From positions 1,178,001-1,242,000 of the forward strand of contig NZ_FQWQ01000001.1 of NCBI RefSeq assembly GCF_900129725.1: 64,000 bases of DNA. Direction: 5' to 3'. The position numbers were made by a program, and so were the translations under genes. The notes beneath the pieces are model-generated. The model was not told the DNA's origin. It did not search any database and worked only from the letters and a program-made list of their open reading frames with translations. This document shows, one piece after another, positions 15,939 through 25,377 of the stretch. Position 1 is the stretch's first letter, and the number at the start of each line of letters is the position of its first letter. Source of the stretch: Chryseolinea serpens (GTDB lineage: Bacteria > Bacteroidota > Bacteroidia > Cytophagales > Cyclobacteriaceae).

Positions 15939-18401
15939 ATGCGTGTCTTCAAATTTTTTCTTTGCCTGGCCATCACCGTAGGGCTTGTTTATGCGTTGGA
16001 TCGTCCCTGGACCATCAAGAATGCGCCGGTGCCTCCCGTGGGCCGTTTCCTGGACCCTTTTCAGGGATTCTGGGCAAACCTGGAGGATTCCGGTCCCCAA
16101 ATCGCCGATGCAATGCCCATCCCAGGCCTGCACGACAAGGTGAACGTGCTGTTCGATAGCCTGGCCATGCCCCACATTTTTGCCCAAAACGAAGAAGACC
16201 TCTACTTCGCGCAAGGCTACATCACCGCCCACGACCGCCTCTGGCAAATGGAATTCCAAACCCATGCCGCCGCCGGCCGCCTCACCGAGATCATCGGTCG
16301 TGGCCCTGGCGACGCCGTCCTGAACTACGATCGCGGCCAGCGACGACTGGGCCTGGCCTTTGCAGCCGAACACGCCTTAAAATCCTTGGAAAGCGATCCC
16401 GTGACGCACAAAATAGTTGAAAAATATACGGAAGGCGTCAATGCCTATATCCAGACACTCGACTACAAAACCCTGCCTTTCGAATACAAGCTCCTGCACT
16501 ACAAACCCGAGCCCTGGACGCCGCTAAAATGCGCGCTGCTCCTCAAAAGCATGGCCCAGACCCTGAACATGCGCGACAAGGACATGGAAATGACAAACGC
16601 CTTGAGAATGTTCGGCTTCGATGTGCTGCAGGCGCTCTACCCCGACCGTGAGCCCGTGAGCGACCCGATCGTAGACAAGCCAAACGGCTGGAAATTCAAA
16701 CCGGTAACCCTCGACACGGTGCCACTGGCGCTTCCCGACGAACTGGTCCAACTCAAAAAACTTCCCGCCGAACCGATCAAAGTCAAAAAACTTCCCAGCT
16801 CCGACCCCACCACCGGGAGCAACAACTGGGCGGTGAGCGGCAGCAAAACCGCTACGGGATCTCCCGTCCTCTGCAGCGATCCTCACCTCGGATTGAATCT
16901 TCCGTCTTTGTGGTATGCCCTTCAACTCCACGCCCCCGGCGTCAACACAATGGGCGCTTCCCTTCCAGGTGCCCCTGGCATCATTATCGGCTGTACCGAT
17001 TCTATCGCATGGGGTGTGACCAATGCGCAGCGCGACCTGGTGGATTGGTACCAAGTTTCTTTCCAGGACAACAAGCATGACAAATACCTGCTCGACGGCC
17101 AGTGGGTGGACACAAAGAGAACGGTTGAGAAATTCGTGGTGAAAGATGGCCCCGCTTACTACGATACGGTGCTCTACACGCACTGGGGACCGGTGACTTA
17201 CGACGACACTTTCGGCGAACGAGGCAATCCAAAATACTATGCATTCCGCTGGATCTCGCACGATCCTTCAAACGAATTCCTCGCGTTCTATAAACTCAAC
17301 CGCGCCAAGAACCACCACGACTACATGGAGGCTTTGGATTTATATGAATCGCCCGCTCAAAATTTTGTATTTGCCTCTGTCGCTGGCGACATCGCCATGC
17401 GCGTCCAGGGAAAATTCCCGGTGCGCCGCCAACAGGAAGGGAAGTTTCTGCTCGACGGAAGCAAAAGCTCCAACGGGTGGAACGCGTTTATTCCCAACGA
17501 TCAAAATATCATGGACAAAAATCCGGCACGGGGATTTGTGAGCTCCGCCAATCAATACCCCGTGGATGGCACTTACCCGTACTACATCACCGCCTCCAGC
17601 TTCGAGGCCTATCGCAACCGCCGCATCAACCAAACGCTCGCCGGTCTGGACCACATCCGCCCGGAGGACATGATGAAATTGCAAACCGACAATTTCAACC
17701 TGAAAGCCGAAGAAAGCCTCCCCTATTTTCTAAAAGCACTGGACTCGGCCTCGCTCACGCCAGCAGAACAAAAAGCCCGGCAAATATTGGTTTCGTGGAA
17801 TCGCTACAACGACAAGGCTTCCGAAGGAGCTTCCTATTACGAAGCCTGGTGGAACAGCCTGATGCCGTTGATCTGGGATGAGATGGCCGGCCACACGCTG
17901 GAAATCCCCACCACCTTCAACACGATCTACCTGCTGAAGGAGAACCCTACGTTCTCTTTTTTCGACATCGTGAAGACGCCTGAAAAAGAAACGGCTACCG
18001 AAGTGATCCGTAAAGCGTTTTCACAAAGCGTGGCGTCGATGGAGAAGTGGAAGAGTGATCATGGACAAACCACTGCGGCGTGGGGCGAATACAAAGACGG
18101 CTATGTGGGACATCTCACTCGCCTGGAGCCCTTGCGTGTATATATAAAGGCTGGTGGCAATCGTGACATTGTGAACGCGCATTCACGTACACACGGGCCG
18201 TCCTGGCGCATGATCGTGAGCCTGGAGAAATCCGGGGTCAAGATGTGGGCCGTGTATCCCGGAGGTCAATCGGGCAACCTGGGCAGCGCCCACTATGTCG
18301 ATATGCTTCAGCCTTGGGTGGATGGTCAATACTTCTCGATCCCCTTCCTGCGCGACCCCCGCGACGGCAGAATCAAATATTCAACTCAACTCCATCCGTA
18401 A
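15939..18401 (+). CDS. Penicillin acylase family protein (Ntn hydrolase)
   Basis: This is an 820-residue secreted or membrane-anchored amidohydrolase with a hydrophobic N-terminus (FKFFLCLAITVGLVYAL). The proenzyme would be cleaved before Ser294, in the motif TTGSNNWAVSG, giving alpha and beta chains, as in penicillin G acylase and acyl-homoserine lactone acylases. Other family segments: the AQGYITAHDRLWQME helix in the alpha chain, SDPHLGLNLPSLWY and GVTNAQRDLVD in the beta chain, and HSRTHGPSWR with GGQSGNLGS near the end. Substrate cannot be told from sequence; beta-lactams, N-acyl amino acids or homoserine lactones are all known for the family. A small membrane protein gene follows 6 bases downstream. 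Confidence 0.9.
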   Translation: MRVFKFFLCLAITVGLVYALDRPWTIKNAPVPPVGRFLDPFQGFWANLEDSGPQIADAMPIPGLHDKVNVLFDSLAMPHIFAQNEEDLYFAQGYITAHDRLWQMEFQTHAAAGRLTEIIGRGPGDAVLNYDRGQRRLGLAFAAEHALKSLESDPVTHKIVEKYTEGVNAYIQTLDYKTLPFEYKLLHYKPEPWTPLKCALLLKSMAQTLNMRDKDMEMTNALRMFGFDVLQALYPDREPVSDPIVDKPNGWKFKPVTLDTVPLALPDELVQLKKLPAEPIKVKKLPSSDPTTGSNNWAVSGSKTATGSPVLCSDPHLGLNLPSLWYALQLHAPGVNTMGASLPGAPGIIIGCTDSIAWGVTNAQRDLVDWYQVSFQDNKHDKYLLDGQWVDTKRTVEKFVVKDGPAYYDTVLYTHWGPVTYDDTFGERGNPKYYAFRWISHDPSNEFLAFYKLNRAKNHHDYMEALDLYESPAQNFVFASVAGDIAMRVQGKFPVRRQQEGKFLLDGSKSSNGWNAFIPNDQNIMDKNPARGFVSSANQYPVDGTYPYYITASSFEAYRNRRINQTLAGLDHIRPEDMMKLQTDNFNLKAEESLPYFLKALDSASLTPAEQKARQILVSWNRYNDKASEGASYYEAWWNSLMPLIWDEMAGHTLEIPTTFNTIYLLKENPTFSFFDIVKTPEKETATEVIRKAFSQSVASMEKWKSDHGQTTAAWGEYKDGYVGHLTRLEPLRVYIKAGGNRDIVNAHSRTHGPSWRMIVSLEKSGVKMWAVYPGGQSGNLGSAHYVDMLQPWVDGQYFSIPFLRDPRDGRIKYSTQLHP

Positions 18402-18407
18402 CCATTT

Positions 18408-18758
18408 ATGAAGTTCGTTATACAATTCCTTGCCATCCTGGTCTCCGCGTTTATCGTCCAACTGTTCCTGCCATGGTATAGCCTTGCCGTGGTGGCATTG
18501 GCCATGGGATATTTTTTCAAGTCGAATGCAAATTTCCTGGCGGGATTCCTGGCCATCGCACTGTTGTGGTTCCTGAAAGCCTGGTGGGCTGATGCGCACA
18601 CCGTGTCTGACCTGTCCACCCGCGTGGCTACAATCCTCACCGTTAAAAGTAAACTCGTGCTGATGCTGGTGACGGCCCTGATCGGTGGATTGGTCGGTGG
18701 GTTTGCTACGCTGACGGGAGCCTTGTTAAAGTACAAGCGGAAGATGCGGTGGTATTAA
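18408..18758 (+). CDS. Small membrane protein of unknown function
   Basis: This 116-residue protein has about four hydrophobic stretches: residues 1-25, 25-45, 45-62 and 77-105 (LVLMLVTALIGGLVGGFATL). It begins 6 bases after the penicillin acylase stop on the same strand, so it is probably co-transcribed. No catalytic motif is visible. Similar short proteins often follow acylase genes in Bacteroidota, but I cannot name the family. Confidence 0.75.
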   Translation: MKFVIQFLAILVSAFIVQLFLPWYSLAVVALAMGYFFKSNANFLAGFLAIALLWFLKAWWADAHTVSDLSTRVATILTVKSKLVLMLVTALIGGLVGGFATLTGALLKYKRKMRWY

Positions 18759-18772
18759 GCCCCGCGTCCACT

Positions 18773-19540
18773 TCACGCAAATACCTCGCCTATCAATCTC
18801 AGTCCATTTAAGGTTAAGTTTGGATCGATGTGGTCGAACGTTTCTTTTAGCGAGGGAATGATAGACGAAAGCCCACCGGTGGCAACAGCCTTCAGGCTAT
18901 CATCATTCAGCTCCGTGCGAATCCGCTGCAGCATATGTTTCACCATGCCTTCATACCCCACCAACACGCCCGCCTGAATAGCATGCACGGTCCCTCTTCC
19001 TAAAACCGACGTTGGCATAATCAAGGGAACGTCGAACAACTTCGCGGTATTTTGTGACAGCGACTTGATGGCCGTCTTCAACCCCGGCGCTATCGACACT
19101 CCCAATATCTCCCCATCCTGCGACAGGGTGGTGAAGGTCAGGGCCGTTCCAAAATCAATCACGACACAACTGCGTTTAAAAAAAGTGTAGGCTGCAAAAG
19201 CGTTACAAACCAGGTCTGAGCCAATCTCATAGGGACGCAATATTTTTATCGGCAACTTTTCGTACACCGCTGGTCCCAGCACGAGGGGATCCTTTTCAAA
19301 CAACGTCCGCGCGGCATGCACCAGCTTTCCCGTGAGATCGGGCACCACGCTGCTGATCGCTACACGGCTCACCTCGTCCAGCCCGATCCGGCTCTCCAGG
19401 AAATAGTCGCGCACTTTCATCGCATAGAACATTTCCGGCAAGTCAGCCTGCGAGGGCACACGCCACGTGTGCTGCCAGGCGCTGTCTTTGTACAATCCTA
19501 TCGTGATGTCGGAGTTACCAATGTCGAACGCTAATACCAT
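18773..19540 (-). CDS. coaX: Type III pantothenate kinase
   Basis: This 255-residue ASKHA-fold kinase performs the first step of coenzyme A synthesis. Family motifs: the phosphate-binding loop FDIGNSDITIGLY (5-17), SSVVPDLTGKL, the ribose/pantothenate segment RPYEIGSDLVCNAF (GxD), and VIDFGTALTF. Length is normal for CoaX. It is convergent with the preceding plus-strand genes (14-base gap) and follows the CotH protein gene on the same strand after 31 bases. Confidence 0.94.
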   Translation of the reverse strand: MVLAFDIGNSDITIGLYKDSAWQHTWRVPSQADLPEMFYAMKVRDYFLESRIGLDEVSRVAISSVVPDLTGKLVHAARTLFEKDPLVLGPAVYEKLPIKILRPYEIGSDLVCNAFAAYTFFKRSCVVIDFGTALTFTTLSQDGEILGVSIAPGLKTAIKSLSQNTAKLFDVPLIMPTSVLGRGTVHAIQAGVLVGYEGMVKHMLQRIRTELNDDSLKAVATGGLSSIIPSLKETFDHIDPNLTLNGLRLIGEVFA

Positions 19541-19571
19541 AATTCACTGTATTGAAAAAAAATCGATTGCT

Positions 19572-21212
19572 TCACTGTTTGTTCAGCTTGCCATGTCCCA
19601 GCACGCTGGCACCTTGTTGCAAGCGGTAATAATAAAAACCTCCCGGCACATCCACCTGCCAGGTGTATTGATAATGACCGGCCTGTTCCGACTTCAGCGT
19701 GATGCTCTGTGCAGCCCGGCCCAACCCATCGTAAAGCTGAAGATTCACTTGGCCCGGTTTCTGAAGCGTGTATTCCAGCGTGAGTGCAGACCGGAAAGGG
19801 TTCGGGTAAAGTTTCACTTCGGCTTGGTTTAGGGGGGGTTGCTCCGCGTCTGTAACCAACTGCGGAAGGTTCTGGTCAAGCCAGGCGAGCCGGTCGCTGA
19901 TCCAGTTCTTCAAATAGTCGACCTCTTGCTTGTAGGTATTGCCGACAAAGAAATTGGGCCATATCTTTTTTCCCAGCACTGACCACGCTTCAAAGTTGCG
20001 CTGTTGGGCTCCCCCGTTGAGCACGTTGGCAACTGAATCAACATACGCCAACAAAACAGGCTCTTGCCACTTTCCGGCGCGCAACTCCGTCCAGCGCGCG
20101 GCTAATTTTTGTTTGAAGTCCTCGTCTTCCAGCAACCGTGTCCACCAGAAGGGGATTTGCCACGTGTCGTCGGAACAAACCGCATTGAAACCCAAGACGA
20201 AGCCGTCGGGCGTGCCACCGGTGCAATAATCGGCATTGCCAAAACCGAGGTTGAAATCCCAGATGGGACCCATCGATAGTTTGCCACCATCGGAATCACG
20301 CTGTTTGTAGAAAAAAGTGCTGAGCCGGTAGCCATCCACATTCTTGGTCACCTCCTGGATCAACATGTAGTCGATAAAGGAATTTACATCGATATACTTA
20401 GCATAGCCGTTGACTGGATCCTTGAAGCCATCGCCGGCGAGCGCGCCTTCGAACTGCGCGATGTAGTTTTGGATATAGGTCTTTTGCTCGGGAACAATGT
20501 CGTCGTATGCGGGTTCTTCGTATTGAAAGTTGGTGCTTTGCCAGGCGCTCGGATACGGCTTGTGGGCGGAGTACCATCCCCCATCGCCATCCCCCGTCGA
20601 CTTATCGATCTTGATGATGTAGCCCCCGGTAAGGTTGTCGCCACTGATCTCTTCGGGATCGAGCTTGTTGATGTTCACACGACCTTTGTCGCGCTTGATC
20701 TTCTCGATCACGACATACACACCCATATACGTTCCATTCAAAACCAACTCGCAATACTTTGTTCGCGGCGCATAGCGTCCCTGGTCGCGACCCATCTTGT
20801 AGGCCAGCACGTCACGCATAAGGCTTTTATCATTGTAGGGCGCAAAAAACACCCAGTCTTCTTCCTTGGGAAAACCAAACAACGCGGTTTCATTGTCTTT
20901 GCCCAGATCATCGTGAAGCTCCACACCGTATTGCTTTTTAGGGAACATCTGCGACGACGAACCGCGGATCTCGATACCCATCTTGCCGTCGTATACATTG
21001 AAAGCATCTGTCGCGGAATTTTGCATACCCACACCGTTATCGACAATCCCCAGGTCGACCTCGATCTTGGGATCGTCCAGGATGTCCTGACCATGAGTCT
21101 GGATGACGATCACGGGAAGATTGGACGTCGTGAACGCAACGATGTTGTCTTGGGCGATGATGGATTGTCCGGCTCCGCAGAGCACTATAAGAAATAGGAT
21201 CGTTCGCAGCAT
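19572..21212 (-). CDS. CotH kinase family protein with type IX secretion sorting domain
   Basis: The protein has about 546 residues counted from the ATG at 21212, which starts a signal peptide (MLRTILFLIVLCGAGQSIIA). An upstream start at 21242 would put ten residues before this signal and is less likely. The central 350 residues are a CotH domain, an atypical protein kinase fold, with GIEIRGSSSQMFPKKQYGVE, DKSLMRDVLAYKM, YMGVYVVIEKIKRD and the acidic GPIWDFNLGFGNADY. The last 80 or so residues form a T9SS type A sorting domain (LYPNPFRSALTLEYTL to the end). It is therefore expected to be exported and surface-attached or released; the target is unknown. Confidence 0.9.
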   Translation of the reverse strand: MLRTILFLIVLCGAGQSIIAQDNIVAFTTSNLPVIVIQTHGQDILDDPKIEVDLGIVDNGVGMQNSATDAFNVYDGKMGIEIRGSSSQMFPKKQYGVELHDDLGKDNETALFGFPKEEDWVFFAPYNDKSLMRDVLAYKMGRDQGRYAPRTKYCELVLNGTYMGVYVVIEKIKRDKGRVNINKLDPEEISGDNLTGGYIIKIDKSTGDGDGGWYSAHKPYPSAWQSTNFQYEEPAYDDIVPEQKTYIQNYIAQFEGALAGDGFKDPVNGYAKYIDVNSFIDYMLIQEVTKNVDGYRLSTFFYKQRDSDGGKLSMGPIWDFNLGFGNADYCTGGTPDGFVLGFNAVCSDDTWQIPFWWTRLLEDEDFKQKLAARWTELRAGKWQEPVLLAYVDSVANVLNGGAQQRNFEAWSVLGKKIWPNFFVGNTYKQEVDYLKNWISDRLAWLDQNLPQLVTDAEQPPLNQAEVKLYPNPFRSALTLEYTLQKPGQVNLQLYDGLGRAAQSITLKSEQAGHYQYTWQVDVPGGFYYYRLQQGASVLGHGKLNKQ

Positions 21213-21276
21213 GTCGGGTCTAAGTTTACCCGAATCTACCATTCCTCCAGGTAAAATTAAAACGGGTGCCGATCGC

Positions 21277-21969
21277 TCAGGCCAAACCCATCAACGCCTG
21301 CTTCACCTTCTCCATGCCCGTACTCGCCTTTTCGGCAACCATCTGCAGGCTGGGGATGTTCCCCATCTCCGGAAGCTTGGGGTCCACCACAAACTTCAAC
21401 GCATCGTGCGGAACATAACTGATCAGGCCCGCGGCAGGATACACCACCATCGACGTGCCCACCACCACAAAGAAGTCGGCATTGGCGGCGTGGTCTGCCG
21501 CTACTTCCATGAGAGGCACCATCTCGCCAAACCACACGATGTTCGGCCGGAGCTGTGAACCTTTAGCGCATACATCGCCCAGGTTGAGCTCCCAGCCCCG
21601 GATGGGATAGACCAACGTCTCGTCCTTGGTGCTGCGAGATTCAAACAAGCTGCCGTGAAGATGGATCACGTGCGAAGAGCCGGCGCGCTCGTGCAGGTCG
21701 TCAACATTCTGAGTCACCACGGTAACGTCGAAATAATTTTCCAACTCCGCCAGGATCTCGTGTCCACGGTTGGGCTTCACTTCGAGGGCGCGCTTGCGGC
21801 GTTGGTTGTAGAAGTCCAGCACAAGGGCGGGATTTCTCTGCCATCCCTCGGGCGTAGCCACGTCCATCACGTTGTGACCTTCCCATAGGCCATCCGAATC
21901 GCGAAAGGTAGGTATTCCGCTCTCGGCGCTGATGCCGGCACCGCTAAGCACCACCAGTTTCTTTTTCAT
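21277..21969 (-). CDS. NAD-dependent protein deacylase (sirtuin) lacking the zinc cysteines
   Basis: This 230-residue sirtuin has the NAD motif GAGISAESGIPTFRD (10-24), TQNVDDLHERAG (86-97) and catalytic His105 in HLHGSLFES. Tyr54 and Arg57 form the YxxR pair that marks SIRT5/CobB-type desuccinylase/demalonylase specificity. The usual four zinc-binding cysteines between the HLHG motif and the RPNIVWFGE strand are absent; Cys134 is the only cysteine in the whole protein. The structural zinc site must be missing or replaced. It stands alone on the minus strand between the CotH and topA genes. Confidence 0.9.
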   Translation of the reverse strand: MKKKLVVLSGAGISAESGIPTFRDSDGLWEGHNVMDVATPEGWQRNPALVLDFYNQRRKRALEVKPNRGHEILAELENYFDVTVVTQNVDDLHERAGSSHVIHLHGSLFESRSTKDETLVYPIRGWELNLGDVCAKGSQLRPNIVWFGEMVPLMEVAADHAANADFFVVVGTSMVVYPAAGLISYVPHDALKFVVDPKLPEMGNIPSLQMVAEKASTGMEKVKQALMGLA

Positions 21970-22110
21970 AAAATAAAAAGGATGAGGACGAAAATACGAT
22001 TTTGTGCGATGGATCTGAACGGAGATCCGCTTTTTTACAGCAAGGGCACGGAGAGCAAAGTCAGGGCAAAGAAAGCGCTGGGCTTTCTTTGCGTGACTTC
22101 GATGGATAGA

Positions 22111-24621
22111 TTATTTCTTCTTTTTAGGAGCCGCTTTTTTTGCAGCTGTCTTTTTCGCGGCAGTTTTCTTGGCAGCGGTTTTCTTTGCGGCCACTTTCTT
22201 CGGCGCAGTTTTTTTAACGGCCGTTGCTTTTGTAGTCTTCTTGGGTGCTTCCCCGGTTTTGGTCGCCGTTTTGGCGGCCGTTTTTGTTGCCGTCTCGGCA
22301 GGCGCTCTGCGGCCAAATCTTCCTCTTCGCTCCGGTGCGTCCGCGGCAAGGGCCACACATTCTTCATACGTGAGGGAGGCGGGCTCTCTGTCTTTCGGGA
22401 TCTTCACATTCTTCTTGCCCGCTTTGATGTAGGGACCAAAGCGACCGTTGAGGATCTGTATCTCGGGATCTTCCGCAAAAAGCTTGATGGTCTTGTTGGC
22501 GTCGGCAATGCGCTTGGCTTCGATCAGCTCGACGGCTCTCTCGGGAGTGATGGTATAAGGGTCGATGTCCTTGGGTATCGACACGAACTTCTTGTCGTGC
22601 AACACGTACGGCCCAAACCGGCCGATGCTCACCACTACAGGTTTTTCTTCGAACAAGCCCAGGTCGCGGGGCATTTTGAAAAGCTCCATCGCGTCTGCCA
22701 TCGTGATGTTCTCGATGAACTGGCCAGGACGAAGACTGGCAAACTTTGGTTTCTCCCCGCCATTGTCGTCGGGGTTCTCGCCGATCTGAACATAGGCGCC
22801 GAATTTTCCCAGCTTCGCATACACATTCTTGCCGGTCTTTGGATCGACACCCAATTCTTTTGTTTTACCAACCGACGAGCGTTCCACTTTTTCCGTCAGC
22901 GCCACTTTTTTGTGGAAGGGACGGTAGAAGTTGTCGATCATCTTTTTCCAGTCCAGCTTGCCATCGGCGATCTCATCGAACTCCTGTTCGATCTCCGAGG
23001 TGAATGAAAAATCGGTGATGTCGGGAAAGTGATCCACCAGGAAATCGTTCACCACCATGGCGGTGTTGGTGGGGAAAAGCTTATTCTTTTCTGCGCCGGT
23101 AATTTCCGTTTCGACCACACGTGAGATGTCGTCCGACTTCAGGGAAAGTACGGTATATTTTCTTTCAACACCTTCGCGGGCCTCCTTCACTACATAGCCG
23201 CGCTTTTGCACGGTGGTGATGGTGGGCGCATAGGTGGAAGGCCGGCCGATGCCAAGCTCTTCCAGTTTTTTCACGAGGCTCGCTTCCGTGTAACGGGGCG
23301 GGTGGCGGGTAAATACTTGCTTGGCCACAAGCTCATCCAAAGTCAACTGCTGGCCGATAGTGAGGGGCGGCAGCACTTTGCTGTTCTCCTCCTCATCGTC
23401 GTCGTCGCCCGACTCCATATATACTTTCAAAAATCCTTCGAACTTGATCACTTCTCCCGATGCGATCAGGGTTCTGGGGTTGGTGGAAATGCTGATGGTC
23501 GCTGTCGTCTTCTCCAATTCTGCGTCGGCCATCTGCGATGCAATCGCACGTTTCCAGATGAGGTCGTACAAGCGGAGTGCATTCCGGTCCATGCCGGGAT
23601 CGTTCACCGAAAAATCCGTCGGGCGGATCGCTTCGTGAGCTTCCTGTGCCGACGACGACTTGGTTTTATAAACACGCGATTGAAAAAATTCTTTGCCAAA
23701 CGCTGACGTGATCTGTTTCTGAGCACCGTTGCGCGCTTCGTCAGAAAGGTTCACAGAGTCGGTACGCATGTAGCTGATCTTACCGGCCTCGTATAACTTC
23801 TGCGCCACCATCATGGTCTGGACCACCGAGAAGCCCAGCTTGCGGGCCGCTTCCTGTTGCAAGGTCGACGTGGTGAAGGGAGGTGCCGGTGAACGTTTGG
23901 AGGGCTTCGTTTGCAAATCGGCGATCGAAAACTTTGCTCCTTTGCACGATTCCAGGAAGGCCATGGCCTCTTCTTCAGAATCGAAACGCTCCGAGAGCTC
24001 TGCGACAAGGTTTTTTCCCTTGCCCAGGTCGAAAAGTGCGTTCACTTTGAAGGACGACTTGGCCTTGAACTCCGTGATCTCGCGTTCGCGCTCCACCACC
24101 AGACGCACCGCCACCGACTGCACGCGGCCGGCCGACAAACCCGTTTTGATTTTTTTCCAGAGAATGGGCGACAGCTCGTAACCAACCAACCGGTCAAGTA
24201 CACGACGGGCCTGTTGCGCGTTAACCAGGTCAATATCGATGCCGCGAGGGCTTTCCAGCGAGTTGAGGATCGCTTTCTTGGTTATTTCTGTGAATACGAT
24301 GCGCCGCGTCTTGGCGTCGGTCAGATCCAGCACTTCCTTCAAGTGCCAGGAAATGGCTTCCCCCTCGCGGTCCTCATCGCTCGCCAGGTAAACCATATCG
24401 GCGTCGTCGGCAAGTTTTCTGAGTTTGGAGATAATATCCTTTTTATCGGCGCTCACCTCATAGGTGGGCTCGAAGTTATTTTCGATGTCGATGGCCCCAC
24501 TTCCCTTCGGCAAATCGCGAATGTGTCCCATGCTCGACGCCACCTTAAAGTCCTTACCCAGGTAACCTTCAATGGTCTTTGCTTTCGCCGGAGATTCAAC
24601 TATTACTAGATTTTTTGACAT
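22111..24621 (-). CDS. topA: DNA topoisomerase I with lysine-rich C-terminal tail
   Basis: This 836-residue type IA topoisomerase relaxes negative supercoils. The TOPRIM domain (VIVESPAKAKTIEGYLG at the start and ASDEDREGEAISWHL near 79-93) is followed by the catalytic domain with Tyr284 in SYMRTDS. C-terminal topoisomerase repeats (KFGAYVQIGEN, RFGPYVLHDKK, RFGPYIKAGKK) replace zinc fingers. Residues 775-836 are a low-complexity tail made of KKTAAKK- and KKTAPKK-type units, as in eukaryotic histone H1. Such tails are known on some bacterial TopA proteins, where they bind DNA. A similar tail occurs on the aconitase at 46.5-49.1 kb. Confidence 0.96.
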   Translation of the reverse strand: MSKNLVIVESPAKAKTIEGYLGKDFKVASSMGHIRDLPKGSGAIDIENNFEPTYEVSADKKDIISKLRKLADDADMVYLASDEDREGEAISWHLKEVLDLTDAKTRRIVFTEITKKAILNSLESPRGIDIDLVNAQQARRVLDRLVGYELSPILWKKIKTGLSAGRVQSVAVRLVVEREREITEFKAKSSFKVNALFDLGKGKNLVAELSERFDSEEEAMAFLESCKGAKFSIADLQTKPSKRSPAPPFTTSTLQQEAARKLGFSVVQTMMVAQKLYEAGKISYMRTDSVNLSDEARNGAQKQITSAFGKEFFQSRVYKTKSSSAQEAHEAIRPTDFSVNDPGMDRNALRLYDLIWKRAIASQMADAELEKTTATISISTNPRTLIASGEVIKFEGFLKVYMESGDDDDEEENSKVLPPLTIGQQLTLDELVAKQVFTRHPPRYTEASLVKKLEELGIGRPSTYAPTITTVQKRGYVVKEAREGVERKYTVLSLKSDDISRVVETEITGAEKNKLFPTNTAMVVNDFLVDHFPDITDFSFTSEIEQEFDEIADGKLDWKKMIDNFYRPFHKKVALTEKVERSSVGKTKELGVDPKTGKNVYAKLGKFGAYVQIGENPDDNGGEKPKFASLRPGQFIENITMADAMELFKMPRDLGLFEEKPVVVSIGRFGPYVLHDKKFVSIPKDIDPYTITPERAVELIEAKRIADANKTIKLFAEDPEIQILNGRFGPYIKAGKKNVKIPKDREPASLTYEECVALAADAPERRGRFGRRAPAETATKTAAKTATKTGEAPKKTTKATAVKKTAPKKVAAKKTAAKKTAAKKTAAKKAAPKKKK

Positions 24622-24848
24622 GCTGCTTAACTTTCAAGAGGTTCAAATATCAGTAAATTTTTAAAAAATCAAATTTGACCCCTCCTTCCACGCCCCAAAC
24701 GGGGATGAACGGATGGTCTGCGCGCTATTATTTAGAGGCTGACCTTCACGTGATTAGCATATTTTCAACATTCTTTTTCAACTTTTTTAATTTAGGCTGC
24801 TTAATATTGAAGCGATTAGCCCAACCATACTGCTATTCTGACCCCGGT

Positions 24849-25352
24849 ATGACACGACACCTCTATTTATTGCGCCATGCTGAAAGTGCCGAAAAACAGT
24901 CTGGCCAGTCCGACAAAGACCGCTCGCTGACGCCCCGTGGCCTGCGCGAATGTGTTGTCATCGGCACCCACCTGTATCAGCAAAACATCTCCTTCGATTG
25001 CATACTGACCAGCGCAGCACAACGCGCCGAAGACACCGCACGCTTCGTGGCCGACGCCATGAAGATGGACACCGAGAAGATTTCCGTCGTCGAAGAACTC
25101 TACGAAGCTTCGTCGCGCACGTTCTTCCAGTTTCTCAGCGGCCTCGACGACCGGTTTAACACTATATTAATTGTCGGCCACAATCCCGTCATCACCTACG
25201 TGACCGAGTACCTCACACAATCCGAGATCGGCGACATGGCCACCGGCGGCGTGGCGGTCATTAAATTCAACATTCATTCCTGGAAAGAAGTGAGCCAGGG
25301 GAACGGCGAACTTGAAAACTACACCCACCCCGGCATCTTACAACCGGATTGA
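24849..25352 (+). CDS. sixA: Histidine phosphatase family protein, SixA-like
   Basis: The ATG at 24849 gives a 167-residue protein starting MTRHLYLLRHAESAE, the RHG catalytic motif with the phospho-accepting His10. A longer frame exists upstream but reads through AT-rich intergenic DNA. The other catalytic elements are DKDRSLTPRGLRE, SAAQRAEDTARFV and IVGHNPVI (second histidine). Size and motifs match SixA, a phosphohistidine phosphatase acting on phosphotransfer proteins, but small-molecule activity is possible. It sits 25 bases ahead of the arginase-family gene on the same strand. Confidence 0.85.
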   Translation: MTRHLYLLRHAESAEKQSGQSDKDRSLTPRGLRECVVIGTHLYQQNISFDCILTSAAQRAEDTARFVADAMKMDTEKISVVEELYEASSRTFFQFLSGLDDRFNTILIVGHNPVITYVTEYLTQSEIGDMATGGVAVIKFNIHSWKEVSQGNGELENYTHPGILQPD

Positions 25353-25377
25353 TCGTCTCTTAATTTTTTTGCCGTCC

